DNA of 64,000 nucleotides from Streptomyces sp. NBC_01016 (lineage in GTDB: Bacteria > Actinomycetota > Actinomycetes > Streptomycetales > Streptomycetaceae). Under the pieces are notes generated by a model that saw nothing but the letters and a program-made list of their open reading frames with translations, was not told where the DNA came from and made no database searches. Positions 24,519-31,459 of this stretch are shown here, in pieces (within the stretch, counting starts at the first letter, position 1; each line of letters opens with the position of its first letter). Position numbers and translations under genes: made by a program. The stretch is taken from assembly GCF_026341035.1 (NCBI RefSeq), contig NZ_JAPEOQ010000002.1, forward strand, positions 3,100,001 to 3,164,000, written 5' to 3'.

Positions 24519-24542
24519 TTTCCTAGTAATTCGGTAGGGAAA
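24519..24542. promoter_or_regulatory. Sulfur-block inverted repeat, copy 2
   Basis: On the minus strand TTTCCCTA-N9-TAGGAAA, in the same orientation relative to its gene as copy 1 at 22305-22326. It lies between the permease stop and the leader peptide 2 promoter. Confidence 0.65.
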
Positions 24543-24563
24543 GTGGGGAAGGTGTGGCGCAGC

Positions 24564-25568
24564 TCACCGCTCGCCCCGGATCGCGGGTCGCGCGTCGGCC
24601 GCCGTCACCCTGCTCAACCATGCGCGAACGGAGGTGAGGCGACCGCGCAGCCGCTGCAGCGGAGTGGGCGGCAGCGTCCGCGAGTCGCCCCGCGCGTAGT
24701 GCCGCTCGACGTAGTACTGCCCCACGCTGAGGACGCTGGTGACCGCGATGTACCAGAGTGTGGCGACCATGAGCAGCGGAATGACCTGGTACGTCTGGTT
24801 GTAGATGAGCTGCGCCGAGTACAGCAGGTCGTGCACGGCGAGAACGCTGACGATGCTCGTGCCCTTCAGGGTGCCGATCAGCATGTTCCCCGCGGTCGGC
24901 ACGATCGAGCGCATCGCCTGCGGGACGACGATCCGGCGCAGCGTGCGGCGCCTGCTCAGGCCGAGCGCCTGGGCGGCCAGGGTCTGCCCGGAGTTCACGG
25001 AGATGATGCCGCCGCGCACCACCTCGGCGGCGTACGCGGTCTCGTGCAGCGTCAGGCCGATCAGGGCGGTGAGGGTCGGGCCGAACAGGTTCACCGTCTT
25101 GACCGTGACGAACTCCGGGCCGAACGGGATGCCGAGCCCGAGCGTGGGATACAGGGTGCCGATGTTGAACCAGAACAGTAGCTGCACCAGGAGCGGCGTG
25201 GACCGGAAGATCCACACGTAGCCCCAACTCAGCGTGCGCAGCACGGGGTTGGCGGACAGCCGCATCGTCGCGAGGACGGTGCCGAGCAGGAACCCAAGCA
25301 CCATCACGGCGGCGGTCAGCCACACCGTCAGAAGCAGACCGTCGAGCACGGCGGAGGTGGTGAAGTAGTGACCCACCACCTCCCACTGGAAGGCGTCGTT
25401 GCGGACCACGGAGTTCAGCACCATCGCGAAGACGAGCAGCGCGACGGCGGCGGACGCCCAGCGTCCGAGGTGCCGGCGCGGCACGATCCGGGGCCGGGCG
25501 GGGGCGCTCGTCGGCTCCTCGGGCGGTGCGGCGGGGGAAGGTTCTACGTAGGACGACGTGGTGGTCAT
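24564..25568 (-). CDS. Polar amino-acid ABC transporter permease
   Basis: A 334-residue HisM/GlnP-type permease: a polar N-terminal tail (to about 38), then membrane helices and the ATPase-docking loop AAQALGLSRRRTLRRIVVPQAMRSIVP (about 195-222). The C-terminus is extended and polar. It is divergent from a family-3 solute-binding lipoprotein gene (26155). Leader peptide 3 in the gap, ending Ala-Cys-Cys-Ala, points to cystine or another sulfur amino acid as the substrate. No matching ATPase gene is in the window. A TTGACA-N19-TACGAT promoter at 25685-25715 fits this gene. Confidence 0.88.
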   Translation of the reverse strand: MTTTSSYVEPSPAAPPEEPTSAPARPRIVPRRHLGRWASAAVALLVFAMVLNSVVRNDAFQWEVVGHYFTTSAVLDGLLLTVWLTAAVMVLGFLLGTVLATMRLSANPVLRTLSWGYVWIFRSTPLLVQLLFWFNIGTLYPTLGLGIPFGPEFVTVKTVNLFGPTLTALIGLTLHETAYAAEVVRGGIISVNSGQTLAAQALGLSRRRTLRRIVVPQAMRSIVPTAGNMLIGTLKGTSIVSVLAVHDLLYSAQLIYNQTYQVIPLLMVATLWYIAVTSVLSVGQYYVERHYARGDSRTLPPTPLQRLRGRLTSVRAWLSRVTAADARPAIRGER

Positions 25569-25684
25569 CGGGGCTCTCCGGGGGAGGGAATCGCGGGCAG
25601 GGGTGAGAACGCGTCGTCACATGCGCCGCGTCCCTCAACGCGGCCGGAGCGGCCGCCGCGTACTGCGGGGCCGGTCCACCGTCG

Positions 25685-25715
25685 ATCGTATGTGCCCGCC
25701 ACGCCGATGTGTCAA
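25685..25715 (-). promoter_or_regulatory. Promoter of the amino-acid permease gene
   Basis: On the minus strand TTGACA (25715-25710), 19 bases, TACGAT (25690-25685), about 117 bases before the permease start. Confidence 0.45.
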
Positions 25716-25775
25716 CAGCGCCCGGACGCAGCCGAGTCGAGGACATCCGGCATCCGGACACCGGCCGGGCGCGGC

Positions 25776-25805
25776 TTGACGAACAGCTCGATGTACTGCT
25801 CAATT
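25776..25805 (+). promoter_or_regulatory. Promoter of leader peptide 3
   Basis: TTGACG (25776-25781), 18 bases, TCAATT (25800-25805), then 6 bases to ATG 25812. Same geometry as the promoters of leader peptides 2 and 4. Confidence 0.5.
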
Positions 25806-25811
25806 GTCCGC

Positions 25812-25886
25812 ATGACTGCCCAGCGCTTGGTCTCGCGTGACCACATCGACTTCGGTCGGGTGTGGTCCGCGGCGTGTTGCGCCTGA
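25812..25886 (+). CDS. Leader peptide 3 (cysteine-type), ahead of the solute-binding protein
   Basis: A 24-codon frame, core SRDHIDFGRVWSAACCA, with tandem Cys codons (TGT TGC) two codons before the stop. No ribosome-binding site is present, and the -10 box ends 6 bases before the ATG, so it is probably leaderless. It precedes the family-3 solute-binding lipoprotein gene by 268 bases. Its close similarity to leader peptide 2 links this transporter to sulfur amino acids and to cysteine-dependent control. Confidence 0.78.
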   Translation: MTAQRLVSRDHIDFGRVWSAACCA

Positions 25887-26154
25887 TGCGGCAGCGGGCC
25901 CTCTGACCGGCCCTTCCCTCCCTCGGTGACCCCGTCGCGGGCCGAGCTCTCCCTTTCTGGCGCGCGCTGCCGCGAGTCCTCTCTTCATGACTTCTCGTGA
26001 CTGCTCACGACTTCCCGTGGTGCCTCACGATGCTCGACGTCGTCACACCTGCCCCGTCCCGTCGCTCCGCTTGCCGACGGGCCGTCATTCGACGTGCCTC
26101 CGGTGCCCCGCGCACTGTTCGGCACTGTTCGCACACCTGAAAGGCTCCCGCCCC
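25887..26154 (+). other. Long untranslated region between leader peptide 3 and the binding-protein gene
   Basis: No gene is seen in these 268 bases. A pyrimidine-rich stretch (25910-25985) is followed by repeated TGACT/CACGA-like words (25988-26035) that can pair locally. This would be the place for an attenuator or a Rho-loading site, but I cannot define a single convincing stem. Confidence 0.4.
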
Positions 26155-27114
26155 GTGAACCTGCCCGGGACCAGAACCCGACCGCGGCTCGCCGCCCTCT
26201 TCCTGCTGCCGCTCCTCGCTCTGACCGCCTGCGGCTCGGGAGACACCGACACCGACGGCGCGGCCGGGGCGGGCGCGCAGGCGGCCGCCGCACCGAGCGG
26301 CAACCCGGTCGCCGCCGTCCGCAAGGTGGAATCCGCCGCCAAGCTGCTCCCCGCCGACGTCCGCAAGAAGGGCACGTTGCGCATCGGCAGCTCGACCGGA
26401 GGCCCGCCCGCCGCGTACTACCCGAACGGCACCGGCAAGAAGGCCGTGGGCCAGGACATCGACCTCGCCGACGCCGCGGCCAAGGTCCTCGGCATCCAAC
26501 TCCGGCGCCAGGACGCCTCGTTCGAGACGATCCTCCCGGCCCTCGAGAGCGGCAAGTACGACCTCGGCACCGGCAACTTCGGTGTCACCGGCGAGCGCCT
26601 GAAGACCATCGACTTCGTCACCTACATCAACGACGGCCAGGGCTTCGCGGTCAAGACGGGTGACACCTCGTTCGGCAAGAAGATCACCGACCTCGCGCAG
26701 CTCTGCGGCCGGAACATCGGCGTCGGCGCGGGCACCACGTTCGAGGCGACCCTCGACGCGGAGAAGGCGCGCTGCACCAAGGCCGGCAAGGAGCCGTACG
26801 ACGTGCAGGTCTTCTCCGACAACGGCGCCACCCTCACCGCGCTCCAGCAGGGCCGCATCGACGTGATCATGTCGACCATCAACGGCCTGCGCCACCAGGC
26901 GAGCAAGTCCGCCTCCCGGACCACCTTCCTCGGCGAGTTCCACCGACTCGACGTCGGCTTCGCCTTCAAGAAGGACTCCCGGCTCACCAAGGCCTTCCAG
27001 GCCGCCGTCAACGAGCTGATCAAGGACGGGACGTACGAGCGGATCCTCAAGAAGTGGGGCACGTCCGAGTCCGCGATCGAGACATCACGGATCAACCCGC
27101 CCGAGCACACCTGA
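26155..27114 (+). CDS. Amino-acid ABC transporter solute-binding lipoprotein (family 3)
   Basis: A 319-residue lipoprotein. LLALTAC gives Cys26 as lipidation site. The mature domain has the family-3 features KGTLRIGSSTGGPPAAYYPNG, VGQDIDLADAAAKVLG, and GNFGVTGERLKTIDFVTYINDGQ. GTG 26155 is chosen because the signal peptide begins there with GAAAGG upstream; the frame remains open earlier without homology. It is behind leader peptide 3 and divergent from the permease gene. The partner ATPase must lie elsewhere. Cystine or a related sulfur amino acid is the likely ligand by context only. Confidence 0.88.
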   Translation: MNLPGTRTRPRLAALFLLPLLALTACGSGDTDTDGAAGAGAQAAAAPSGNPVAAVRKVESAAKLLPADVRKKGTLRIGSSTGGPPAAYYPNGTGKKAVGQDIDLADAAAKVLGIQLRRQDASFETILPALESGKYDLGTGNFGVTGERLKTIDFVTYINDGQGFAVKTGDTSFGKKITDLAQLCGRNIGVGAGTTFEATLDAEKARCTKAGKEPYDVQVFSDNGATLTALQQGRIDVIMSTINGLRHQASKSASRTTFLGEFHRLDVGFAFKKDSRLTKAFQAAVNELIKDGTYERILKKWGTSESAIETSRINPPEHT

Positions 27115-27136
27115 CAACGGGGAGCGGGACGCACCC

Positions 27137-27178
27137 GCCCGGGTGCGGAAAACCGACAACGGCTCTCCGCACCCGGGC
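27137..27178. terminator. Bidirectional terminator
   Basis: GCCCGGGTGCGGA and TCCGCACCCGGGC form a perfect 13-base stem with a 16-base loop, between the convergent binding-protein and GH84 genes. Confidence 0.8.
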
Positions 27179-27195
27179 AGTTCACGGCACCGCGC

Positions 27196-30018
27196 CTACT
27201 TGGCGGTCTCTTCGCTCTTGGCGATCACCTCGCTCAGCACCGGAGCTGCCGAGCCGTCACCCCACACCAGCCGCACCGCGTCCGCGCTCGTCCCTGCGGG
27301 TGCGGGCAGGGTGGTGACGGCGCCGTCGAGCGGGCCGAGGTCCTGCCATGTGCCGTTGACGCGCAGCTGCACCTGTGCCTTCGACGACGTCCCGTCGTCC
27401 GGGCGCAGCACCGTCACCGAGGACACGGCGCGCGACGCCGGGTACGTCACGGTGACGGCGTCGTCCGAGGCCGGGGCGGAGGCGGCGCGGTAGGCGCTTT
27501 CGGGGAGGCCGTCCGCCGCCGCGGCAAGGCTGCTGCCCTCCGCCGCGACCGGGCCGCCGCTCACCGTCGGGCGGTCCGTACGTGCCACCGTGAACTCGCG
27601 GACGATCAGCCAGTTCGTCTGGTCGGCGCTCGCGCGGGCGCGCACGTACCGGGCGGTCGTGCCGCTCGGCGCGTCCGCCGTCCACGTCGCCTTCCCGCTG
27701 AACTCCGCGCCCAGCGCGTGCCACGTCGTGCCGTCCGACGAGTACTCGAGGACACCCTTGTGCAGATAGTCCTCAGTGCTCCCGGACTTGCCCATGGCCA
27801 CCGTCACCGAACCGAGCGGCTGCTCACCGCCCAGGTCGACACCGACACCCTCGCCCGTCTTCGGCGCCCGGCTGCTCCAGAAGTACGTGGAGTCGTCGCC
27901 GTCGGTCATCCGGTCGGCCGTGTTGCCGTTGTAGACCGGCAGCCCGGTCGTGCCGGTCGGCTGCGGCGGCAGGCCGAGACCCTTGTTGGACGTGTCCCGC
28001 ACCTTCGCGAAGAACGGTTCGAGCACACCCTCACCGACGACCACCGGCACCTTGTTGCGGTTGAGGTCGGTGTACCGGTACGACTTCGCCTTCGTGACCA
28101 GATCGGGCAGCTGCTGACGGAGTGTCCAGGCCGCGTCGGTGTGCCCGGCGCGCTGCTCCTCCAGCATCCGCACCGCCGCGACCCCGGCCCTGCCCCACGC
28201 CTGAGCGGAGTCCAGCCACGGCCCGGAGTCCTCGACGAAGCCCTTCTCGACGCCGTCGCGAATCGTCGTCGGCGCGTCCCGCAGCGCCGCGAACGCCGCC
28301 GTCAGCCGGGACGCCGGGACGGAACCGTCCCAGTACCCCTTCATCAGCTTCGACAGCTCCGGCGCCTCCACGGAGTCCATCCGCGAGCTGTGGTTGACGT
28401 CAGTGAACGCCCGCAGCGCCCGCGCGACCTTGGCGTTCCCACCGGCCGTCTCCTCGACGGCAGCACGGTAGGAGGCGTCGGGGTCGTACGCCGAGTCGTT
28501 CCACGTGTAGTCGGCGACGGTGTGCAGGGCGAGCTTCGAGGCGTACGGCTGGATCATCGGGTTGGCGGTGATCCCGGCCAGCTCCTCGGCAAGCCCCTTC
28601 TCGCGTCCGCTGAACGGGCCGAGGAACAGCCGCCCGGTGGCGAAGTCGTTGACGGGGTAGTTGTCCCACGTCAGGATCTCGTGCCCGAACACCGCCTTGG
28701 CCCGCTTCGCCTGAGCCACCGTCATCGTCGGCGCCACGACACCCTCGCCCGTCCACTCGACGAGCACATCCTTGTCGAGCTGCCCGGCGATCGCCGTCTT
28801 GTACGGCGTGGAGGTGGTGTTGTAGTACTCCGTCGGCACCATCTGCAGCGGCAGGGCGCCGTCATGGGTCTTGATGAACTGCTGGTTGACCCGGTTGAGC
28901 AGATACGCCTGCGCCTGACCGGCAGCGCCTCCGCCGGTGCCCCACTTCGCCTTGTCCGCGTCGCAGTTCCAGTCGGTGTAGCTGATGTCGTCCAGCGGCA
29001 CCGCGAACTGCCGTACCCCGATGTCCCACAGCGTCTGGAACTTGTCGGTGAGGGCCTTGAGGTCGTCGTCGGAGCTGTAACAGACGCTCAGACCGGGGGA
29101 GAGGGCATAGGTGAACTCGACGTGCTTCGCGCGCGCCCGGTCCACCAACTCCGCGATCTGGCCGAGCTGTTCGGGCGGGTACGGGTCGCGCCACTTGGCG
29201 CGCAGATACGGGTCGTCCTTCGGCGAGTACACGTAGATGTTCATCTTGTGCTCGCCGTAGTAGTCGAGCTGGTCCAGGCGCGCCTCGTGCGACCACGGGG
29301 TGCCGTAGAAGCCCTCGATGACACCGCGCACCGGCGTCGCCGGCCAGTCGCGCACGGCCAGTCCGCGCACGGTGGCGCCGGGAGCCTTGCGGTGCGGCAG
29401 TACCTGGCGCAGCGACTGCGCCGCGTAGTACGTGCCGGTCGGATCGGCGCCGGACAGCACGATGCGGCCCGCGCCCTTGCCGCCCATGGCGAGGACGTAA
29501 CCCTCGGCGGCGAGCCCGGCCGGACCGTCGGTGCGCAGGGCGTCGAGTGCGCCCGCGGAGGCCGGGTTCTCGGAGGGGCCACCGACGTAGACCGTCAGCG
29601 AACCGGAGCCCGCGGGAGCCTTCCGCGTGGTGGTGACATCCCGCGCGCCGGCCGCCTTCAGTACGGCGGTGGTCAGTTGCACGGCGGCCGGGTCGGACTT
29701 CGCGCCGGTGACGACCGTGACGGCGGGGGTGATGATGACCCGGTCGGAGCGTTGCCGCTCGCTGTGCGGGGCCGGGGTGATGGCGGGCGCGCCGTCATCG
29801 GACCCGGCTCCGGACCCGGGCCCCGATCCGGCGGCGGCCGGGCCCGAGCCGAATGTCAGGGGAGCGGCGGCCAGGGCCGCCACGGCGAGGACGGCGATGA
29901 GCGGCGTCCTGCGGGATCTGTCAGTCCTGCGGGATCCGTCAGTTCTGCGGGATCCGTCAGTCCTGTGCGACCTGTGCGGCCTGTGCAATACGTGCGATCT
30001 GTGCTTCGTGCGGAACAT
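27196..30018 (-). CDS. Secreted beta-N-acetylglucosaminidase / hyaluronidase-type GH84 enzyme
   Basis: A 940-residue secreted enzyme. After the signal comes a GH20b-like domain (about 90-225), the GH84 barrel (VIEGFYGTPWSHEARLDQLDYYG near 233-254; the catalytic pair Asp343-Asp344 in VPLDDISY), a helical domain, an F5/8-type (discoidin) module (about 690-820) and a final Ig-like segment. It would remove terminal GlcNAc from glycans such as mucin or hyaluronan fragments. The start at 30018 follows GGAGGT. The signal's n-region is unusually long and Arg-rich because of an 18-base tandem repeat. A PucR regulator gene lies just upstream, same strand. Confidence 0.9.
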   Translation of the reverse strand: MFRTKHRSHVLHRPHRSHRTDGSRRTDGSRRTDRSRRTPLIAVLAVAALAAAPLTFGSGPAAAGSGPGSGAGSDDGAPAITPAPHSERQRSDRVIITPAVTVVTGAKSDPAAVQLTTAVLKAAGARDVTTTRKAPAGSGSLTVYVGGPSENPASAGALDALRTDGPAGLAAEGYVLAMGGKGAGRIVLSGADPTGTYYAAQSLRQVLPHRKAPGATVRGLAVRDWPATPVRGVIEGFYGTPWSHEARLDQLDYYGEHKMNIYVYSPKDDPYLRAKWRDPYPPEQLGQIAELVDRARAKHVEFTYALSPGLSVCYSSDDDLKALTDKFQTLWDIGVRQFAVPLDDISYTDWNCDADKAKWGTGGGAAGQAQAYLLNRVNQQFIKTHDGALPLQMVPTEYYNTTSTPYKTAIAGQLDKDVLVEWTGEGVVAPTMTVAQAKRAKAVFGHEILTWDNYPVNDFATGRLFLGPFSGREKGLAEELAGITANPMIQPYASKLALHTVADYTWNDSAYDPDASYRAAVEETAGGNAKVARALRAFTDVNHSSRMDSVEAPELSKLMKGYWDGSVPASRLTAAFAALRDAPTTIRDGVEKGFVEDSGPWLDSAQAWGRAGVAAVRMLEEQRAGHTDAAWTLRQQLPDLVTKAKSYRYTDLNRNKVPVVVGEGVLEPFFAKVRDTSNKGLGLPPQPTGTTGLPVYNGNTADRMTDGDDSTYFWSSRAPKTGEGVGVDLGGEQPLGSVTVAMGKSGSTEDYLHKGVLEYSSDGTTWHALGAEFSGKATWTADAPSGTTARYVRARASADQTNWLIVREFTVARTDRPTVSGGPVAAEGSSLAAAADGLPESAYRAASAPASDDAVTVTYPASRAVSSVTVLRPDDGTSSKAQVQLRVNGTWQDLGPLDGAVTTLPAPAGTSADAVRLVWGDGSAAPVLSEVIAKSEETAK
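29915..29968. repeat. Three 18-base repeats in the GH84 signal region
   Basis: Units GATCYGTCAGTYCTGYGG start at 29915, 29933 and 29951, encoding repeated R-T-D-(G/R)-S-R ahead of the hydrophobic core. The extension is outside any domain. Confidence 0.8.
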
Positions 30019-30121
30019 GAGTGAACCTCCACGGTGGGCACATGCAACATGCTCTAGCGGACTAGACCACCTTGGTGATGCAGTGTCAATGTTGCGTGAA
30101 GTAGCGGGAGTTCGAGCAGTT

Positions 30122-31348
30122 TCACGCATCGCGGTGCTCGGCTCCGCCGACTCCCATCGCGGCGCCGAGTACCAAAAGCCCTTGGGCTGTACGCGGGTTG
30201 ACCCCGGTGAGCGCGTCGACGCGGGAGAGGCGGTTGTCGATCGTGTTCGGGTGGACGTGGAGCTGCTGCGCGGTCTGCCGCCGGTTGAAGTCGTTCGCGA
30301 AGTAGGCGCCGACCGTCGTCAGCAGGTCCGGCTCGGTGCGCAGCCGCTCCACGAGGGAGCGCAGGTGCGGGGCCGCCTCGCTCTCGTGACGGAGGTGGTA
30401 GGCGAACAGATGGTCGCCGAGCACGGCCACCTCGCCGGGGGCCACCGCAAGGGGGAGCAGCCGGCGGGCCTGCGCGGCAGCGGACGGGATCCCGGCGTGG
30501 TCGCCGGCGTGCGCGAAGCCGGCGGTCATGTCGATACCCGTGGCCTGCCGGACCCGTTGCAGCGCGGCGCGTGCCGTCTCCGGACCCTGGTCCGAGCCGC
30601 CCTGATCCGAGCGGTCGGGATCCGAGGGGACGAGGACGAGCCCGCCGTCCGGGTCGAGGGCGGCCAGGAGGTCCGCGGCGCCGGCGTCCTCGCTGAAGGC
30701 GCGGAGCAGTTCGTCGGTGAGCCGGTGCACCTTGCGGCGGCCGGCGAGGCGGCGCCCGAGCGCGTCCCCGATGGACTCCGAGGGGTCCGCGACGAACCGC
30801 AGCGCGAGCACCGTGTAGGAGTCGGCGAGCCGGATGCCGAAACGCGTGGCCGACTCGGTGGCCCGCTCGCCCGCCACCAGAGCACGCACCGTCGCCCGCC
30901 GGGCCTCACGCTCCTCGCTGCGGGAGGCCTGGAACTCCTGCTGGTGCGCGTCGAGCGCCTCGCGCGTCACATGGCGCAGCCAGCGCAGCAGCACCGCGCC
31001 CGCCTGCGGCGGCAGTTCACCGTCGGCGACCTGCGTCAGCTCGTGCCAGATCTCCTCGGCGCACAGGTGGTAGGCCTCCATGAAGTGTGCGGCGGGAAGC
31101 CCCTCCGCGCCCCGCGCGTGGGCGCGCTCGCGGAACAGCCGCAGCTCCTCGTCGCGGGGCTCCCGCAGTTCCCGTGCCATGCGGACGTAGAGCCGGGATC
31201 CCTCGCGGCAGGTGTGCGCCATGTGCCGGTGCAGATGCTCCGTCACGACGCCCTGGTAGTGCGGGGATCCGTCCACGTACCGGCGCATGATGCGGTCGGC
31301 CACCGCCGGTATGCGCCGCTCCAGCCTGTCCCACAGCCCTTGTGACAT
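30122..31348 (-). CDS. PucR-family transcriptional regulator
   Basis: A 408-residue regulator: an N-terminal helical sensory region (1-150), a GGDEF-like degenerate middle, and the PucR C-terminal helix-turn-helix near 345-400 (VGAYFANDFNRRQTAQQLHVHPNTIDNRLSRV). Start at ATG 31348; no strong ribosome-binding site is visible. It is divergent from the CoA ligase-MBL-MFS-MBL operon starting at 31460, with 111 bases between, so it is the likely regulator of that operon. It could also affect the GH84 gene 104 bases downstream on the same strand. Confidence 0.88.
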   Translation of the reverse strand: MSQGLWDRLERRIPAVADRIMRRYVDGSPHYQGVVTEHLHRHMAHTCREGSRLYVRMARELREPRDEELRLFRERAHARGAEGLPAAHFMEAYHLCAEEIWHELTQVADGELPPQAGAVLLRWLRHVTREALDAHQQEFQASRSEEREARRATVRALVAGERATESATRFGIRLADSYTVLALRFVADPSESIGDALGRRLAGRRKVHRLTDELLRAFSEDAGAADLLAALDPDGGLVLVPSDPDRSDQGGSDQGPETARAALQRVRQATGIDMTAGFAHAGDHAGIPSAAAQARRLLPLAVAPGEVAVLGDHLFAYHLRHESEAAPHLRSLVERLRTEPDLLTTVGAYFANDFNRRQTAQQLHVHPNTIDNRLSRVDALTGVNPRTAQGLLVLGAAMGVGGAEHRDA

Positions 31349-31459
31349 GTCACAGGAGGCTAGCCGAAATCCTGGTGACCAAGCGCTTACTCCCGGTGGT
31401 CGACGTCGGCACAGTGGGATCCGTCCGCGGTGGTCCGAGCCACAGGGAGTTGTCCGTTG

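Noticed and set aside
25625..25680. Short GTG frame (14 codons) just after the permease promoter, as a fifth leader peptide
   Set aside because: It is Arg/Pro-rich, has no Cys and lacks the shared His-Ile/Val-Asp core.
31349..31459. A cysteine-type leader peptide before the CoA ligase operon
   Set aside because: The short frames there have no His/Ile-Asp core and no Cys codon near a stop.
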